From: Dallia pectoralis
Taxonomy: Eukaryota > Chordata > Actinopteri > Esociformes > Umbridae
Reading direction: 5' to 3'
Assembly: GCA_029465975.1 (NCBI GenBank)
Contig: CM055757.1
Coordinates: 2,633,551 to 2,697,550, forward strand
Length of the DNA stretch: 64,000 nucleotides
Part shown: positions 50,401 to 61,471 of the stretch, in pieces
Numbering within the stretch: the first letter of the stretch is position 1
Layout of the letters: each line of letters begins with the position of its first letter
Program-made: the position numbers and the translations under genes
Notes under the pieces: model-generated
Seen by the model: the letters and a program-made list of their open reading frames with translations, nothing else
Database searches by the model: none
Told to the model about the DNA's origin: nothing

Positions 50401-50791
50401 ATCTCAGCTCCCCTCTGACTAACCAGAACATTCTTTTTTAATACAAAAAAACATTCCTGTGAAATAAAAATTTAACTTCAGTGGTTAGAATATGAACAAT
50501 GATATTAATGGAAACTAAACAAGCCAAACTCTGACATGACAGTTCCTTAACATTTTCCATGACTTTTGCTTGCAGGGAGAACATAGTGTTCCTCTTAGGA
50601 GAGGTAGTGTTAATTTTGTAAAGACACAAAAAACTGGTAATGTTGAGGGGGAGAGTGTGATTGTATGAGAACAGGTACAGAGAGGAAGGAAAATTAAGCA
50701 ATGCTGTTTTCTCCCCCAGGTGATAGACAACATCGTCTTAATTCTATTCTAGACATTTCAGTCCATTCGATCACCAGCAGATGGCCACGCC
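47422..50791. other. intergenic region upstream of cnih1 and gmfb 3' UTR
   Basis: Positions 47422-47600 are the immediate cnih1 upstream region. The rest is AT-rich. It probably contains a long gmfb 3' UTR, since the family gene has a long 3' UTR in mammals; minus-strand AATAAA motifs occur near 49752, 49305, 49228 and 48490. No coding exon was recognised. Confidence 0.45.
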
Positions 50792-53700
50792 TTATCCGAA
50801 GAACCCCAACTTCTCTCTAAGCCACTCCTCTGTCAAGTCCTCTGTGTTTCGAATCTCAAACACCTGGTAGAAATTAAGGAGAGCAGACATTTATTACAAA
50901 CCTGCTGACGTGACCACTAGGAGGCGCTGATGTCTACATGTTGATTAGTGGTTGAGCATTTCTGACAAATCATCACCAGGGCAAGAAAACACACTGTGTG
51001 ACCTGTGTAGTAACAGGTTAAAGAGAGCAGACATACAACAGATTGTTTGTATTCTGAAGACAGCCAAAACAGATGCCCACACTTCAGTAGCAACAATTTG
51101 TACCATATTTGTACAAGCAAACATTTTATGCTATGTGAACATATAATAAGTGTACTTTATGTAAACACATTATAGGAGTCCTTTAAACAAAATAGATTTG
51201 TTATCATTAAAAATGCTTTTCGTCAAATTGCTGACTGTAACCCATGGAGTAAACAGATGGACACAAACCTAAATAATGATTAACATTGATGACTTGAAGT
51301 AAAAGCCAGACGGCACAAAACTCTGAACATGAAAAGAACAAGTAACAGACTGACCTTAGTCAACTGGACAGTTTGCACCAGTTTGTTTTTGCTTCCTGCG
51401 TACATCATCTGCTGTTCGGGTTTACAGCCTAAGGAAACAGATCGGGTGGATAGTATAGGATTAAGAGAACAGATGAGTTGGATGAAACCCAATTATCTTA
51501 ACGTGTGAAACAGCATTTTTTATAATCAAGAAATTAATTTGTTTCATTAATTGTTCACTTAACGGCCCAAACGTTTATTGTTGGTAAAGGCTTCAATGTA
51601 ATTAGTCAGGGCCATGTGCATTGTGAATGGTACATTTTAGTACAGTCATTAATGTAATAATTTTTGTAATGTAGTTGACATGCTTTCAATTAAATGTTAC
51701 CTGTGAATGTTATTTATGTCTTTACTGTATGTGTAAATGTTAGCAATGCGTTTAATGTATTAGACACCATTAGATATTAGATAATGTCATGGTGCGAGCT
51801 AACACAAATTAGATTTCAAATACTAATTACAATTGTTAGCTACAAAGAGAACCTGGATTTTGAATATGTGTTTTAACAAATGGGCCGCAATAGTCTGGCC
51901 ATGACACATTTGTACGGGCCGTTTAGAACCGGATACCATCTTACCTATGGGACTGGAGAAGATGAAGCAGAGGGGGTAGGAAACTCTCCCGTCACTATGT
52001 TCATACTTGTAGCTATACACCACAAATGTGCTGGAGGTTAAGGTCCACCAACATCTCGGTTCAAGTGACAATATACAGAGTCTAACCTCTATTATTGTGT
52101 CCAATTTGATCAGCTAAAATACCACTTAGCAGGTAACACAAAGCAGAAACATATAGTGTTCAGCGATAAGCTTCCTGTACACTCGGAAAGGTGTTTCATG
52201 GATGTTTCAGTTATTTACTTTCACTTCAGAGACAACCAGAAATCTGCCTTCTCTCAAAATGACATGCACTCAAATCATCAATTGATATCAGTTATGCACG
52301 TGGACTTGAAACTTGGACGAAACGCCAAATGTAGAAACACTTATATTATGTAAATACTGTACATGTTAAATAATATTAAGTAAAATAATACATTTGTAGC
52401 ATTTTTTTTTTTCATGTCATATTTATCAATGGATATCTTGGTTGTCTTTCAGGCAGTTCATCCTTCAGATCATCAGGAGAAATATCCTTTGATGGGAGAG
52501 ACGGTAATCAAGGTTTTAAATGTGCTGTTACTACAACAAATGATACATGCTTCATCATTCAACACAAGATTTGCATTATTTAGGAAGGGGGGGAAATTTG
52601 TCGACAACAACATCTCAACTAACCTCATGTTCTTCATCAAGAATAACAAGCTGCTTGTCCTTGTCGATCTTCACTGTGAGAAAGAAAACAATAAAAACAA
52701 AGAACAAAAATTGTTCTTAGATCAAAGTCTATAATGTTAGTGGCTCCCAACCACTAGACCACACCCCTAAAAACTGTTCCATTATGGTGGTGGCTCCCAA
52801 CCACTAGACCACACCCCTAGAAACTGTTCCATTTTGGTGGTGGCTCCCAACCACTAGACCACACCCCTACAAACTGTTCAATAATGGTGGTGGCTCCCAA
52901 CCACTAGACCACACCCCTAGAAACTGTTCCATTATGGTGGTGGCTCCCAATCACTAGACCACACCCCTAGAAGCTGTTCTATTATGGTGGTGGCTCCCAA
53001 CCACTAGACCACACCCCTAAAAACTGTTCCATTATGGTGGTGGCTCCCAACCACTAGACCACACCCCTAGAAACTGTTCCATTATGGTGGTGGCTCCCAA
53101 CCACTAGACCACACCCCTAGAAACTGTTCCGTTATGGTGGTGGCTCCCAACCACTAGACCACACCCTCAGAAACTGTTCCATTATGGTGGTGGCTCCCAA
53201 CCACTAGACCACACCCACAGAAACTGTTCCATTATGGTGGTGGCTCCCAACCATTAGACCACACCCACAGAAACTGTTCCATTTTGGTGGTGGCTCCCAA
53301 CCACTAGACCACACCCACAGAAACTGTTCCATTTTGGTGGTGGCTCCCAACCACTAGACCACACCCACAGAAACTGTTCCATTTTGGTGGTGGCTCCCAA
53401 CCACTCGACCACACCCCTAGAAACTGTTCCATTTTGGTGGTGGCTCCCAACCACTAGACCACACCCCTAGAAACTGTTCCATTATGGTGGTGGATCCCAA
53501 ACACTAGACCACACCCGTAGAAACTGTTCCATTATGGTGGTGGCTCCCAACCACTAGACCACACCCCTAGAAACTGTTCCATTATGGTGGTGGCTCCCAA
53601 CCACTAGACCACACCCCTAGAAACTGTTCCATTTTGGTGGTGGCTCCCAACCACTAGACCACACCGCTAGAAACTGTTCCATTTTGGTGGTGGCTCCCAA

Positions 53701-55992
53701 CCGCTTGACCACACCCCTAGAAGCTGTTCCATTATGGTGGTGGCTCCCAACCACTAGACCACACCCACAGAAACTGTTCCATTATGGTGGTGGCTCCCAA
53801 CCACTAGACCACACCCACAGAAACTGTTCCATTATGGTGGTGGCTCCCAACCACTAGACCACACCCACAGAAACTGTTCCATTTTGGTGGTGGCTCCCAA
53901 CCACTAGACCACACCCACAGAAACTGTTCCATTTTGGTGGTGGCTCCCAACCACTAGACCACACCCACAGAAACTGTTCCATTTTGGAGGTGGCTCCCAA
54001 CCACTCGACCACACCCCTAGAAACTGTTCCATTTTGGTGGTGGCTCCCAACCACTAGACCACACCCCTAGAAACTGTTCCATTATGGTGGTGGATCCCAA
54101 ACACTAGACCACACCCGTAGAAACTGTTCCATTATGGTGGTGGCTCCCAACCACTAGACCACACCCCTAGAAACTGTTCCATTATGGTGGTGGCTCCCAA
54201 CCACTAGACCACACCCCTAGAAACTGTTCCATTTTGGTGGTGGCTCCCAACCACTAGACCACACCGCTAGAAACTGTTCCATTTTGGTGGTGGCTCCCAA
54301 CCGCTAGACCACACCCCTAGAAGCTGTTCCATTATGGTGGTGGCTCCCAACCACTAGACCACACCCACAGAAACTGTTCCATTATGGTGGTGGCTCCCAA
54401 CCGCTAGACCACACCCACAGAAACGGTTCCATTATGGTGGTAGCTCCCAACCACTAGACCACACCCACAGAAACTGTTCCATTATGGTGGTGGCTCCCAA
54501 CCACTAGACCACACCCCCAGGAACCATGTTTTCAACCATGATGATGAGGATACTCACTAATGATAGCAGCATTGTTAGTCGCCTTCCGGAAGCGGAACTC
54601 CTTTAGCTTTTTCACCAAGTCTCCATCCACATCACAGACAACCAGTGATTCACTCTGAAAGTAATGTAGAGAAAATAGATTACCGGCTGCTGGTCACAGA
54701 GTCATGTTTGGTCTAGGATTGTTATCATACAGAACAAGATGATCCCATCGTGCTAAAGTCAAATTGATATAGTGGAAGCAAACAGCAGAAAACAGGAATA
54801 GTAACATGGCTCATAGTAGGGGACAACACTGATCAAGGACCTGTTTTGCCATCTTTATCCCTTATAAATTATTAAGACTTAAGAACATGGACAACTATTT
54901 ACAAGGTGACCTTCCAGTGGATCTGACCAATCCATGGAGCTAGTCCTAGGAGCGAATTTGCATAACTACTGCCCACTTGGTCACCTCATCAGCTCCAACT
55001 TAGATATTCTGTTCATAATTTTATATTTTTGTAATATTTGTACAACATACATTACAAAATATATATGTATAAATATTACCAAATGTATAAACATAATTTA
55101 CAAAATGTTTTTCGGGAAAAGTTGACGTCCAGGCCTTAAAAACCAAGTTGGTGTACCTACCCAATGTTAGGGCCGTGGTAACCAGCGCACTATATTGGGT
55201 AATGTTTGTGTACTACCGGAGATACAGTGTAGACCTAAAAACAGCTGGAGAGCTTCATAATAAATGTATTTACCTACTTGCAAAAGTCCGACTTACACTC
55301 ACTTTAGTTACCATGTCAACAAATTCGTCTCCTTGTCAATGCTAACACGCATCTGGATAGATTACGGGGACTATATAAACTATATAGACTATTATGAATC
55401 GGAAATGAATCATTGTCCGGGTGGGTTTGATTCTTTTGTTCAATGGCCTAATAATCTAGACTTGATTTCCCTGCTGGCACGGACAGAAACCACAGGACTT
55501 TGAGCAATATATTAATTAATGTACAAACAATGAAAGACGCGCATCCCTTCATAAAGCTGACGTTTCCTCACCGTTCTGGACAGGTTTAGCTATGAACTAG
55601 GATAGCTAACTACAGGAAATAGGAGGCTAGCTGGCTGCACCTCGCCCATACATTCAACATAATAATGGTGCAAGTACTTTGACGATCTGACATGCTTCAG
55701 CTGAATCGTTCAGGGCAAGGCGATGTCATTCATTGCACATAGATTTCAATATGGGGATTTTTCAGTTAAGCATGTATTTATGGCAATGCTCCATACCACC
55801 ATAACATGTTGCAGCACATCACAATATAAGCTGGATGGAACAACTGTATTTCAAAAACATTGCACACACTTTCGAAATCAAATAAAACAATTACAGAGTT
55901 AAACAGTGCCCTCTGTAAACAGTTAATACTGAAATAAGTATATAAATGTACATTTAGCGAGTTTTTATCACACCTGAGCAACAACTTACCAT
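50792..55992 (-). CDS. gmfb: gmfb, glia maturation factor beta (complete)
   Basis: Exons in transcript order: 55992-55990 (ATG only), 54654-54558, 52673-52624, 52486-52437, 52027-51945, 51428-51355, 50863-50792. They give 142 residues, the same as mammalian GMFB. The product is an ADF-homology (cofilin-like) protein that binds Arp2/3 complex, promotes debranching and blocks new branch formation. Visible family segments are SESLVVCDVDGDLVKKLKEF, KIDKDKQLVILDEEHE, ISPDDLKDELPERQP, VVYSYKYEHSDGRVSYPLCF, CKPEQQMMYAGSKNKLVQT and TEEWLREKLGFFG. The beta form is favoured over gamma by ISPDDLKDELPERQPR, but this is from recall of the family. Intron 4 (52436-52028) is AT-AC. Intron 2 holds the 50-bp array at 52736-54525. 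Intron 1 (54655-55989) has nothing recognised. Confidence 0.96.
52028..52436 (-). other. gmfb: AT-AC, U12-type (minor spliceosome) intron of gmfb
   Basis: On the minus strand the exon ends CAACCAAG and the intron starts ATATCCATTG, one mismatch from the U12 donor ATATCCTTT. The intron ends GACCTTAACCTCCAGCAC, with a CCTTAAC branch site whose branch A is 10 nt before the terminal AC. Joining at these points restores QPR-FVVYSYKY in frame, exactly the family sequence. No GT-AG pair nearby does so. Confidence 0.92.
52736..54525. repeat. 50-bp minisatellite, about 36 copies, with a 600-bp duplication (gmfb intron 2)
   Basis: The unit is TGGCTCCCAACCACTAGACC, ACACCCCTAGAAACTGTTCC, ATTATGGTGG. Rare variants such as CCACTCGACC, GATCCCAAACACTAG and ACACCGCTAG recur exactly 600 bp apart (for example near 53400 and 54000, 53493 and 54093), showing that a 12-unit block was duplicated. 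Confidence 0.95.
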
Positions 55993-56089
55993 TTTCCCTG
56001 AAGCGCAGACTCAATGTTTCTGACTAGGCCGGAGGAGGGCAGCACTACAGAACACGATTTTTTTCCCACATCATCTTGTGACTGATCTG

Positions 56090-56340
56090 ATCAGACCAAT
56101 CGCCCCCGGACAACACCAAATTAAATAAATTAAACAATTATTGGGCATATTTACCCAAATAAAAACACATTATATTCGAGTTGAGGGGGAAAATGCAGAT
56201 ACCATGTTTCTTGATTTTACTTTTGAGTTAATCCTTAATTCCCGAGTTGCAGCCTGCACACATTAATGTGAGTCTGGAACGCACCCATTTCAGTCCGTCA
56301 GTCTGTGGTCCCGCCCCTTACGTCATATTCTAGGCGTGGT
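56090..56340. promoter_or_regulatory. shared promoter region of gmfb (minus) and lgals3 (plus)
   Basis: The gmfb ATG (55992) and the probable non-coding first exon of lgals3 face away from each other. Between them are CCAAT at 56096-56100, a CCCGCCCC GC box at 56310-56317 and an adjacent CRE-like TTACGTCA at 56318-56325. Transcription starts are not known, so the limits are approximate. Confidence 0.45.
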
Positions 56341-56465
56341 CGCGTGGAGGAGCAGGCTGTGTGCACTTGCTTTCAATAGTTTTGTAGACTTTTAATCTCT
56401 CAACTGACTGAGTCGTGTTGTTTTTAAGTTTAGAATTTGTTGAAAGGCTTCTGTCCTTTTCCGAG
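56340..56465 (+). other. lgals3: probable non-coding first exon of lgals3
   Basis: A donor-like TCCGAG/GTAATA occurs at 56465-56466 after the promoter elements. The exon with the ATG begins after TTTTTCTCATCAG at 57212, so a 5' UTR intron of about 750 bp is likely. The 5' end is not defined. Confidence 0.35.
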
Positions 56466-57226
56466 GTAATATTGAACTGCCTAACTTTCTTTTTAAGCAT
56501 GTGTCGAGATGTACTTTGATGGTTTAGCCCAATATATATGTATAATCAGCTACTAGAGCTAGCTATCTAGCTAATGTTTGCGACATTAGCTGCTATCTTC
56601 CTGTATGTGTCTGCTGTACTGTACAGCACTAATCAACCTGTAATGAAGTTGAATACAATTATGCGTTTATGTAGTTTTGATAGTTAGTTTCCTTGGTTAA
56701 GTTCGAGTTTTAAATAATGGAAACATTGAGTAAATCAACGAAACTAAGAATATCTAAACCAGTGTTTAAACACTCGTGTGAAAATAACATCCCATTCGGA
56801 TCATAGGATAATTTTATACTCACGATTTTGGCTACCATAGCTAGAATGGATCAGAGTGACTTTGCAAGGGGTGTTATTTCTGTGACGGGTTTATGAAGAC
56901 TTTCTGATGTGAGGAGTATAGGGACCAATTGAATTCAGTTTATCCCATTTGTAGGATTCTGGAGTAGGGCATAAGGCAGAATTTCCATCATCAGAATAAC
57001 GAACTATTGAATTGAACGATCTTCCGGCCATGTAACCCATGTGAAATTACCATTTGGGATTTTTAAAATCAGAAGTAATCTCTAAATGGAAACCTGGCAT
57101 TGAATCTGTATTTACTAACGTTTCCTTTATTCTGACATTAAACAAACCTAGCTGTCAGTTCTCGTAATACTATAGACTACCTTCAGCTCTAACAACTTGT
57201 TTTTCTCATCAGCTACTTTTCAGGAC

Positions 57227-60200
57227 ATGGATTTCTCGGTGAGTAATCAATTATGTTTGTGTTTAGAATTAATATATGACAATGCATCACAATATTGTGA
57301 GGATTGGTAAAAAAGAAATCGAAATAATATGGTTGTAACAGACTCCCCCTTGACACATGCAGCTGGCTGATGCCATAGCGGATGATGTCCCTGGCCAAGC
57401 GGCAAAAGCGGGTAACCTTAACCCAGCTGCCCCCAGCGCCCCACCGCCCACTAACCCTGGATGGCCCGGCGCTGCCCCTGGAGCTCCTACACAGCCCACC
57501 GCTCCAGCCGGATTCCCGGGTGGCCCACATTCTGGCCCAGGGGCACCGGGACAGTTTTCTTCGAGTCAAGGTCCGTACTCTGGTCCCGGAGCACCAGGGC
57601 AGTATCCCGGAGCTCCCACTGCTCCTGGTGGGTTCCCACCTGGTCCAGGAGTGCCAGGGCAGTACCCCGCCGGACCTGGAGCCCCTGGGCAGTACCCCGC
57701 CGGACCTGGAGCCCCTGGGCAGTACCCCGCCGGACCTGGAGCCCCTGGGCAGTACCCCGCCGGACCTGGAGCCCCTGGGCAGTACCCAGGCGGACCTGGA
57801 GCCCCTGGGCAGTACCCAGGCGGACCTGGAGCCCCTGGGCAGTACCCAGCCGCCGGACCTGGAGCCCCTGGGCAGTACCCAGCCGCCGGACCTGGAGCCC
57901 CTGGGCAGTACCCAGCCGCCGGACCTGGTGCCCCTGGGCAGTACCCAGCCGCCGGACCTGGTGCCCCTGGGCAGTACCCAGCCGCCGGACCTGGAGCACC
58001 TGGGCAGTACCCCGCCGCCGGACCTGGAGCACCTGGGCAATACCCCGCCGGACCTGGAGCACCTGGGCAGTACCCCGCCGGACCTGGAGCACCTGGGCAG
58101 TACCCCGCCGGACCTGGAGCACCTGGGCAGTACCCCGCCGGACCTGGAGCACCTGGGCAGTACCCGTCTGGGCCATTCCAGACTAGCCCAGGAGCGCCAC
58201 CAGGATCGTACCCAAACGCACCTTACCCCGGAGCCCAGCCTGGAGGTGGAATGTATGGACCCGGGGGTCCAGGTTCTGCCTTCCCTGGGTTCGCGGGTGG
58301 AGCCTTCCCTCCCATCCCCGCTGGGTCATGGGGTCCTGGGGGAGGCGGAGGGTTTCCCGCCCAGCCGGGCCAGCCTGGCTCCTTTGGCCAGGGGCCCATG
58401 GGACCATACGGGGGCCCGGCGGCACCCGGAGGCATGCTGGTGAGTAAACATACTGTAAACACAACGCCACTGCATGGCTGCTTCCTGGGCCTTCCCTACC
58501 CTAGTCACAAGGGATACTCGGTTCTCTTGGTGATGTCTTTTCCTTTCGGGGGGATTTCAGGAGGATGGATCCGGCTATAGATTTCCTGCAGGGCTGTAAA
58601 ACATGTTGATCTTCCACAAACTTCATCTCTGTTATATTATTGGTCACAGTCTGGTTAACTGGTCTTATGTGGGTACGATAAACATGTTTACTGTTTGGTT
58701 GGAACCATTGACACAGAGTCCCTCCCATGGGGCCCAACACATGAGCATCTAATATAACTTCTGTCCCTAAACATCCCTTTTGCCTACTAACAATTTTTTG
58801 GAAAATATTGTTTTCTGTTTTAGCGCTAACTTTGCGGCCAGCTGCTTCACTGGGTACCGGTTACATTCTGGGTTGTGTGGTTGTCCCACCGATTTAATGA
58901 TTAATGAACTCACTGTCTAAAACTAACTCTGCTAACTTACTCAAATGTACATGGCCTTACGAACATAGTGGCTGGGTATTCCGAATATTTAGTTTATTGC
59001 CACATTAATTGCAGAAATACTCCAAACGGTCTTTATTTGGATAAACGGTGGGTTCATTAAGCTCTCTGTGTTGTGATACCCTAGTTAGGCTATAAACACC
59101 TGTGAAGTTATGTCAAACTGTATTCTTGTCTTTCAGCCAAGACACAATTCTCCATATCCACCACATTTTTGAAAGCAATGAACTCTTCAGATTTTCAGTC
59201 GGATGAGGACGTCACTGATCACACCCAGCAATATCCCTGTGGTTTGGTTCACTACAGATTTAAACATGATAATGATGTTTTTATAAGTAAATAGCCTAAC
59301 CCGGGAGGGACAAGGCAGTATTTGCTGTCATTGAAGTGCAATACACAGCCTTGGCTTTTTGAAGTAACATATTTTTTTTGTATATTTCACTTTATATTCT
59401 TCACTAGCACATTATATTTGTATGCTACCTTCTAATAAAACTCAATATCATTTGGGACTAATCCTGTCCTTGTGTGTTTGACAGCATTAATTATTATACA
59501 ATTTATGATGAAATCACTTCAATTTTATTTAGGCCTTTACTCACATTTACGCTGATTGAAAAATATATATTTTCAGTGTTTTTCAAATGTTCTTGGCAAA
59601 TAACAAAATTATATTATTCGAGTAGTTGCATTCCAACTTCGACAGCCTGATGTTAAAACTGGTTAACGGATATGATGCCATTTCGAGCCATCCAGTTTTT
59701 CCAGCTTTGTGGGATAGTTGTTTACAGCTACAGTTTGGTCGTATATTATGTTCTTCACATGAGTTCCTAAATGTTTTTCTTTACCAAGCAGGTATAAAAT
59801 GATTTTGATTAGGGCTTTGCTGTACTGCTGCTTCTGCCTTTCATAGAGAATATGCTGAAAACACATTGTATTTCTTCTACATTTCTCTGTGCGCTTGTAC
59901 ATATGCTCAACATCGGCGACCATTTAGCAGTAAACTGAAGTGGATGACTAATTATTCCCGTGCAGTTTAGAATGTAGGCGAGGTTCAAGAGTTGGCTGAA
60001 AGTGATTCCATGACTCAGGGGATATTTTTATCAATGGAGAAATGTATTCATTTGCACAGAGACATGATCTGTATATCTCAATAAAGTTCTGAATGAATGC
60101 ATTAACAACGTTTGAACTACAGCTGACAGATTCATCGTCACCAACTGCCTGCACTGGTGAGGCGGTGCAGTGATAATTGGCCCTGGTAATATAACGTAAT

Positions 60201-61471
60201 TATAATCCTTAGGTCCTTACCAACTCGCTGCTCAATCCTCTACGTGAATTTGTTTCTTGTCTTTTATGCTCTCTACCATTTGATATGTTGTTAAGCCAAT
60301 TTATATAAGAGACACTAAGACTTTATATTGTGTACTCATTTTACCTGTTGATGCATTGAACATGGGTGTTGTCATGGTTAGCTGACATTGTTTTGTACCC
60401 TGTGTTTCAGCCTGTACCCTACCAGCTGCCCCTTGATGCTGGTATCATGCCCCAGCTGGTTATCACCATAGTGGGGGAGCCCATCCCGGGCGGAGACAGG
60501 TAGGTCTTCGTAGTCGACTACGAAATTAATTTATTCATCCACTTGTGTGTCGTTAATTTATTTGTCTCTTTTCAGCCGCAGATTTGTCTGTTGTTGTACG
60601 GCTTTCGTTATTATGTCAAATCGGTTATTTGGGAATGCGTCCATTGATTCTTTGATTGCTCCGAGACATTGTTCATTGCCAGCAGGAGATATTATTTCAG
60701 CCACACAGCCTTGTGAGGAGTCATAATAAAACCCTCTGAGCTGAGGGTTGAGAGGGCAAATGTGTTTGGTTTGTTAGAGCTCTGCTGAAATCAAGGGAAT
60801 TGTTTCATTTAAAAAAAAGTCTACGGCATTCAAATGTATAGCTGTCTTCATGTGGATTGACGACAGGTAAATGTGTTTTAACTTCAGGTTCCACGTTGAC
60901 CTTTTAAAAGAAGAAGACGATGAGGACGACGAAGAGGTGGTGTTCCACCTGAACCCTCGTTTTTATGAGCAACAAATTGTCCGCAACTCCCACCTAGACA
61001 TGGGTTGGGGTCCTGAGGAGCGAGACGGCGTGTTCCCCTTTGTCCAAGGACAACGTTTTGAGGTAATGTAGGCACAGGGATGAGTGTTAACTCTCAGAAC
61101 TATGAAACATAAGGACAACGTTTTGAGGTAATGTAGGCACAGGGATGAGTGTTAACTCTCAGAACTATGAAACATAAGGACAACGCGGTGATATTAATGT
61201 GATGGCGATCATCGAGAAGTACTCACTGCAGGTCACTCCAGACGATCACTCAATACTTATTTTGACGATCACCCCAAACTTTTATTCACTCTCGTCTTTC
61301 CTTCCTCCCCTGCAGCTGAAGATCCTTGTGGAGGAGGACTCGTATAAGGTGGCTGTGGACGGGACTCACATCCTGGAGTATGAACACAGAACGGGAGGGT
61401 TTGAGGACGTCACCATGCTGCGTGTGGAGGGCGATGTCACTCTCTACAGCGTGGCCCCTAGCATGATCTAG
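57227..61471 (+). CDS. lgals3: lgals3, galectin-3 (complete, with expanded proline/glycine repeat)
   Basis: Exons: 57227-57238, 57363-58439, 60411-60499, 60888-61062, 61316-61471, giving 502 residues. Galectin-3 is a secreted and cytoplasmic chimera-type lectin; its N-terminal tail drives multimerisation and its CRD binds beta-galactosides. The short N-terminus MDFSLADAIADD precedes about 17 near-identical GPGAPGQYPA-type units, then a Gly/Pro-rich segment and the CRD from PVPYQLPLDAGIMPQLVITI. All key sugar contacts are present: His, Asn and Arg in HLNPR, Asn in VRNSHLD, Trp in MGWG, and Glu and Arg in PEERD. The CRD ends YSVAPSMI. An acidic insert EEDDEDDEE lies in strand S3-S4 territory. 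The protein is about twice the mammalian length because of the repeats. An alternative last exon is listed separately. Confidence 0.93.
57653..58170 (+). repeat. lgals3: coding minisatellite of lgals3, 30 or 33-bp unit, about 17 copies
   Basis: The core GGACCTGGAGCCCCTGGGCA is followed by GTACCCCGCC, GTACCCAGGC or GTACCCAGCCGCC. All length changes are multiples of 3, so the frame is kept. Blocks of 30-bp units flank a block of 33-bp units carrying an extra Ala. Confidence 0.95.
58440..60410 (+). other. lgals3: lgals3 intron between repeat exon and CRD exons
   Basis: Apart from the alternative last exon candidate at 59137-59460, this intron is unique AT-rich sequence. No separate promoter or ATG exon for the CRD was recognised. 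Confidence 0.5.
59137..59460 (+). CDS. probable alternative last exon of lgals3 (CRD-less isoform)
   Basis: After a strong acceptor (TATTCTTGTCTTTCAG) the phase-0 sequence 59137-59172 reads PRHNSPYPPHF and stops. A canonical AATAAA is at 59434-59439, followed by a GT-rich TGTCCTTGTGTGTTTG element. Joined to 58439 this would give a 374-residue Pro/Gly-rich protein without the lectin domain. Use in transcripts is inferred. Confidence 0.5.
61046..61190 (+). repeat. lgals3: 65-bp duplication containing a 5' splice site of lgals3
   Basis: AAGGACAACGTTTTGAGGTA occurs at 61046 (the real exon end and donor) and again at 61111, with a third partial copy at 61176. The intervening TAGGCACAGGGATGAGTGTT sequence is also duplicated. 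Confidence 0.92.

Noticed and set aside
57213..58176. Minus-strand and alternative plus-strand frames across the lgals3 repeat
   Set aside because: Shadows of the coding minisatellite; the chosen frame alone gives GAPGQYP units and joins the CRD in phase.
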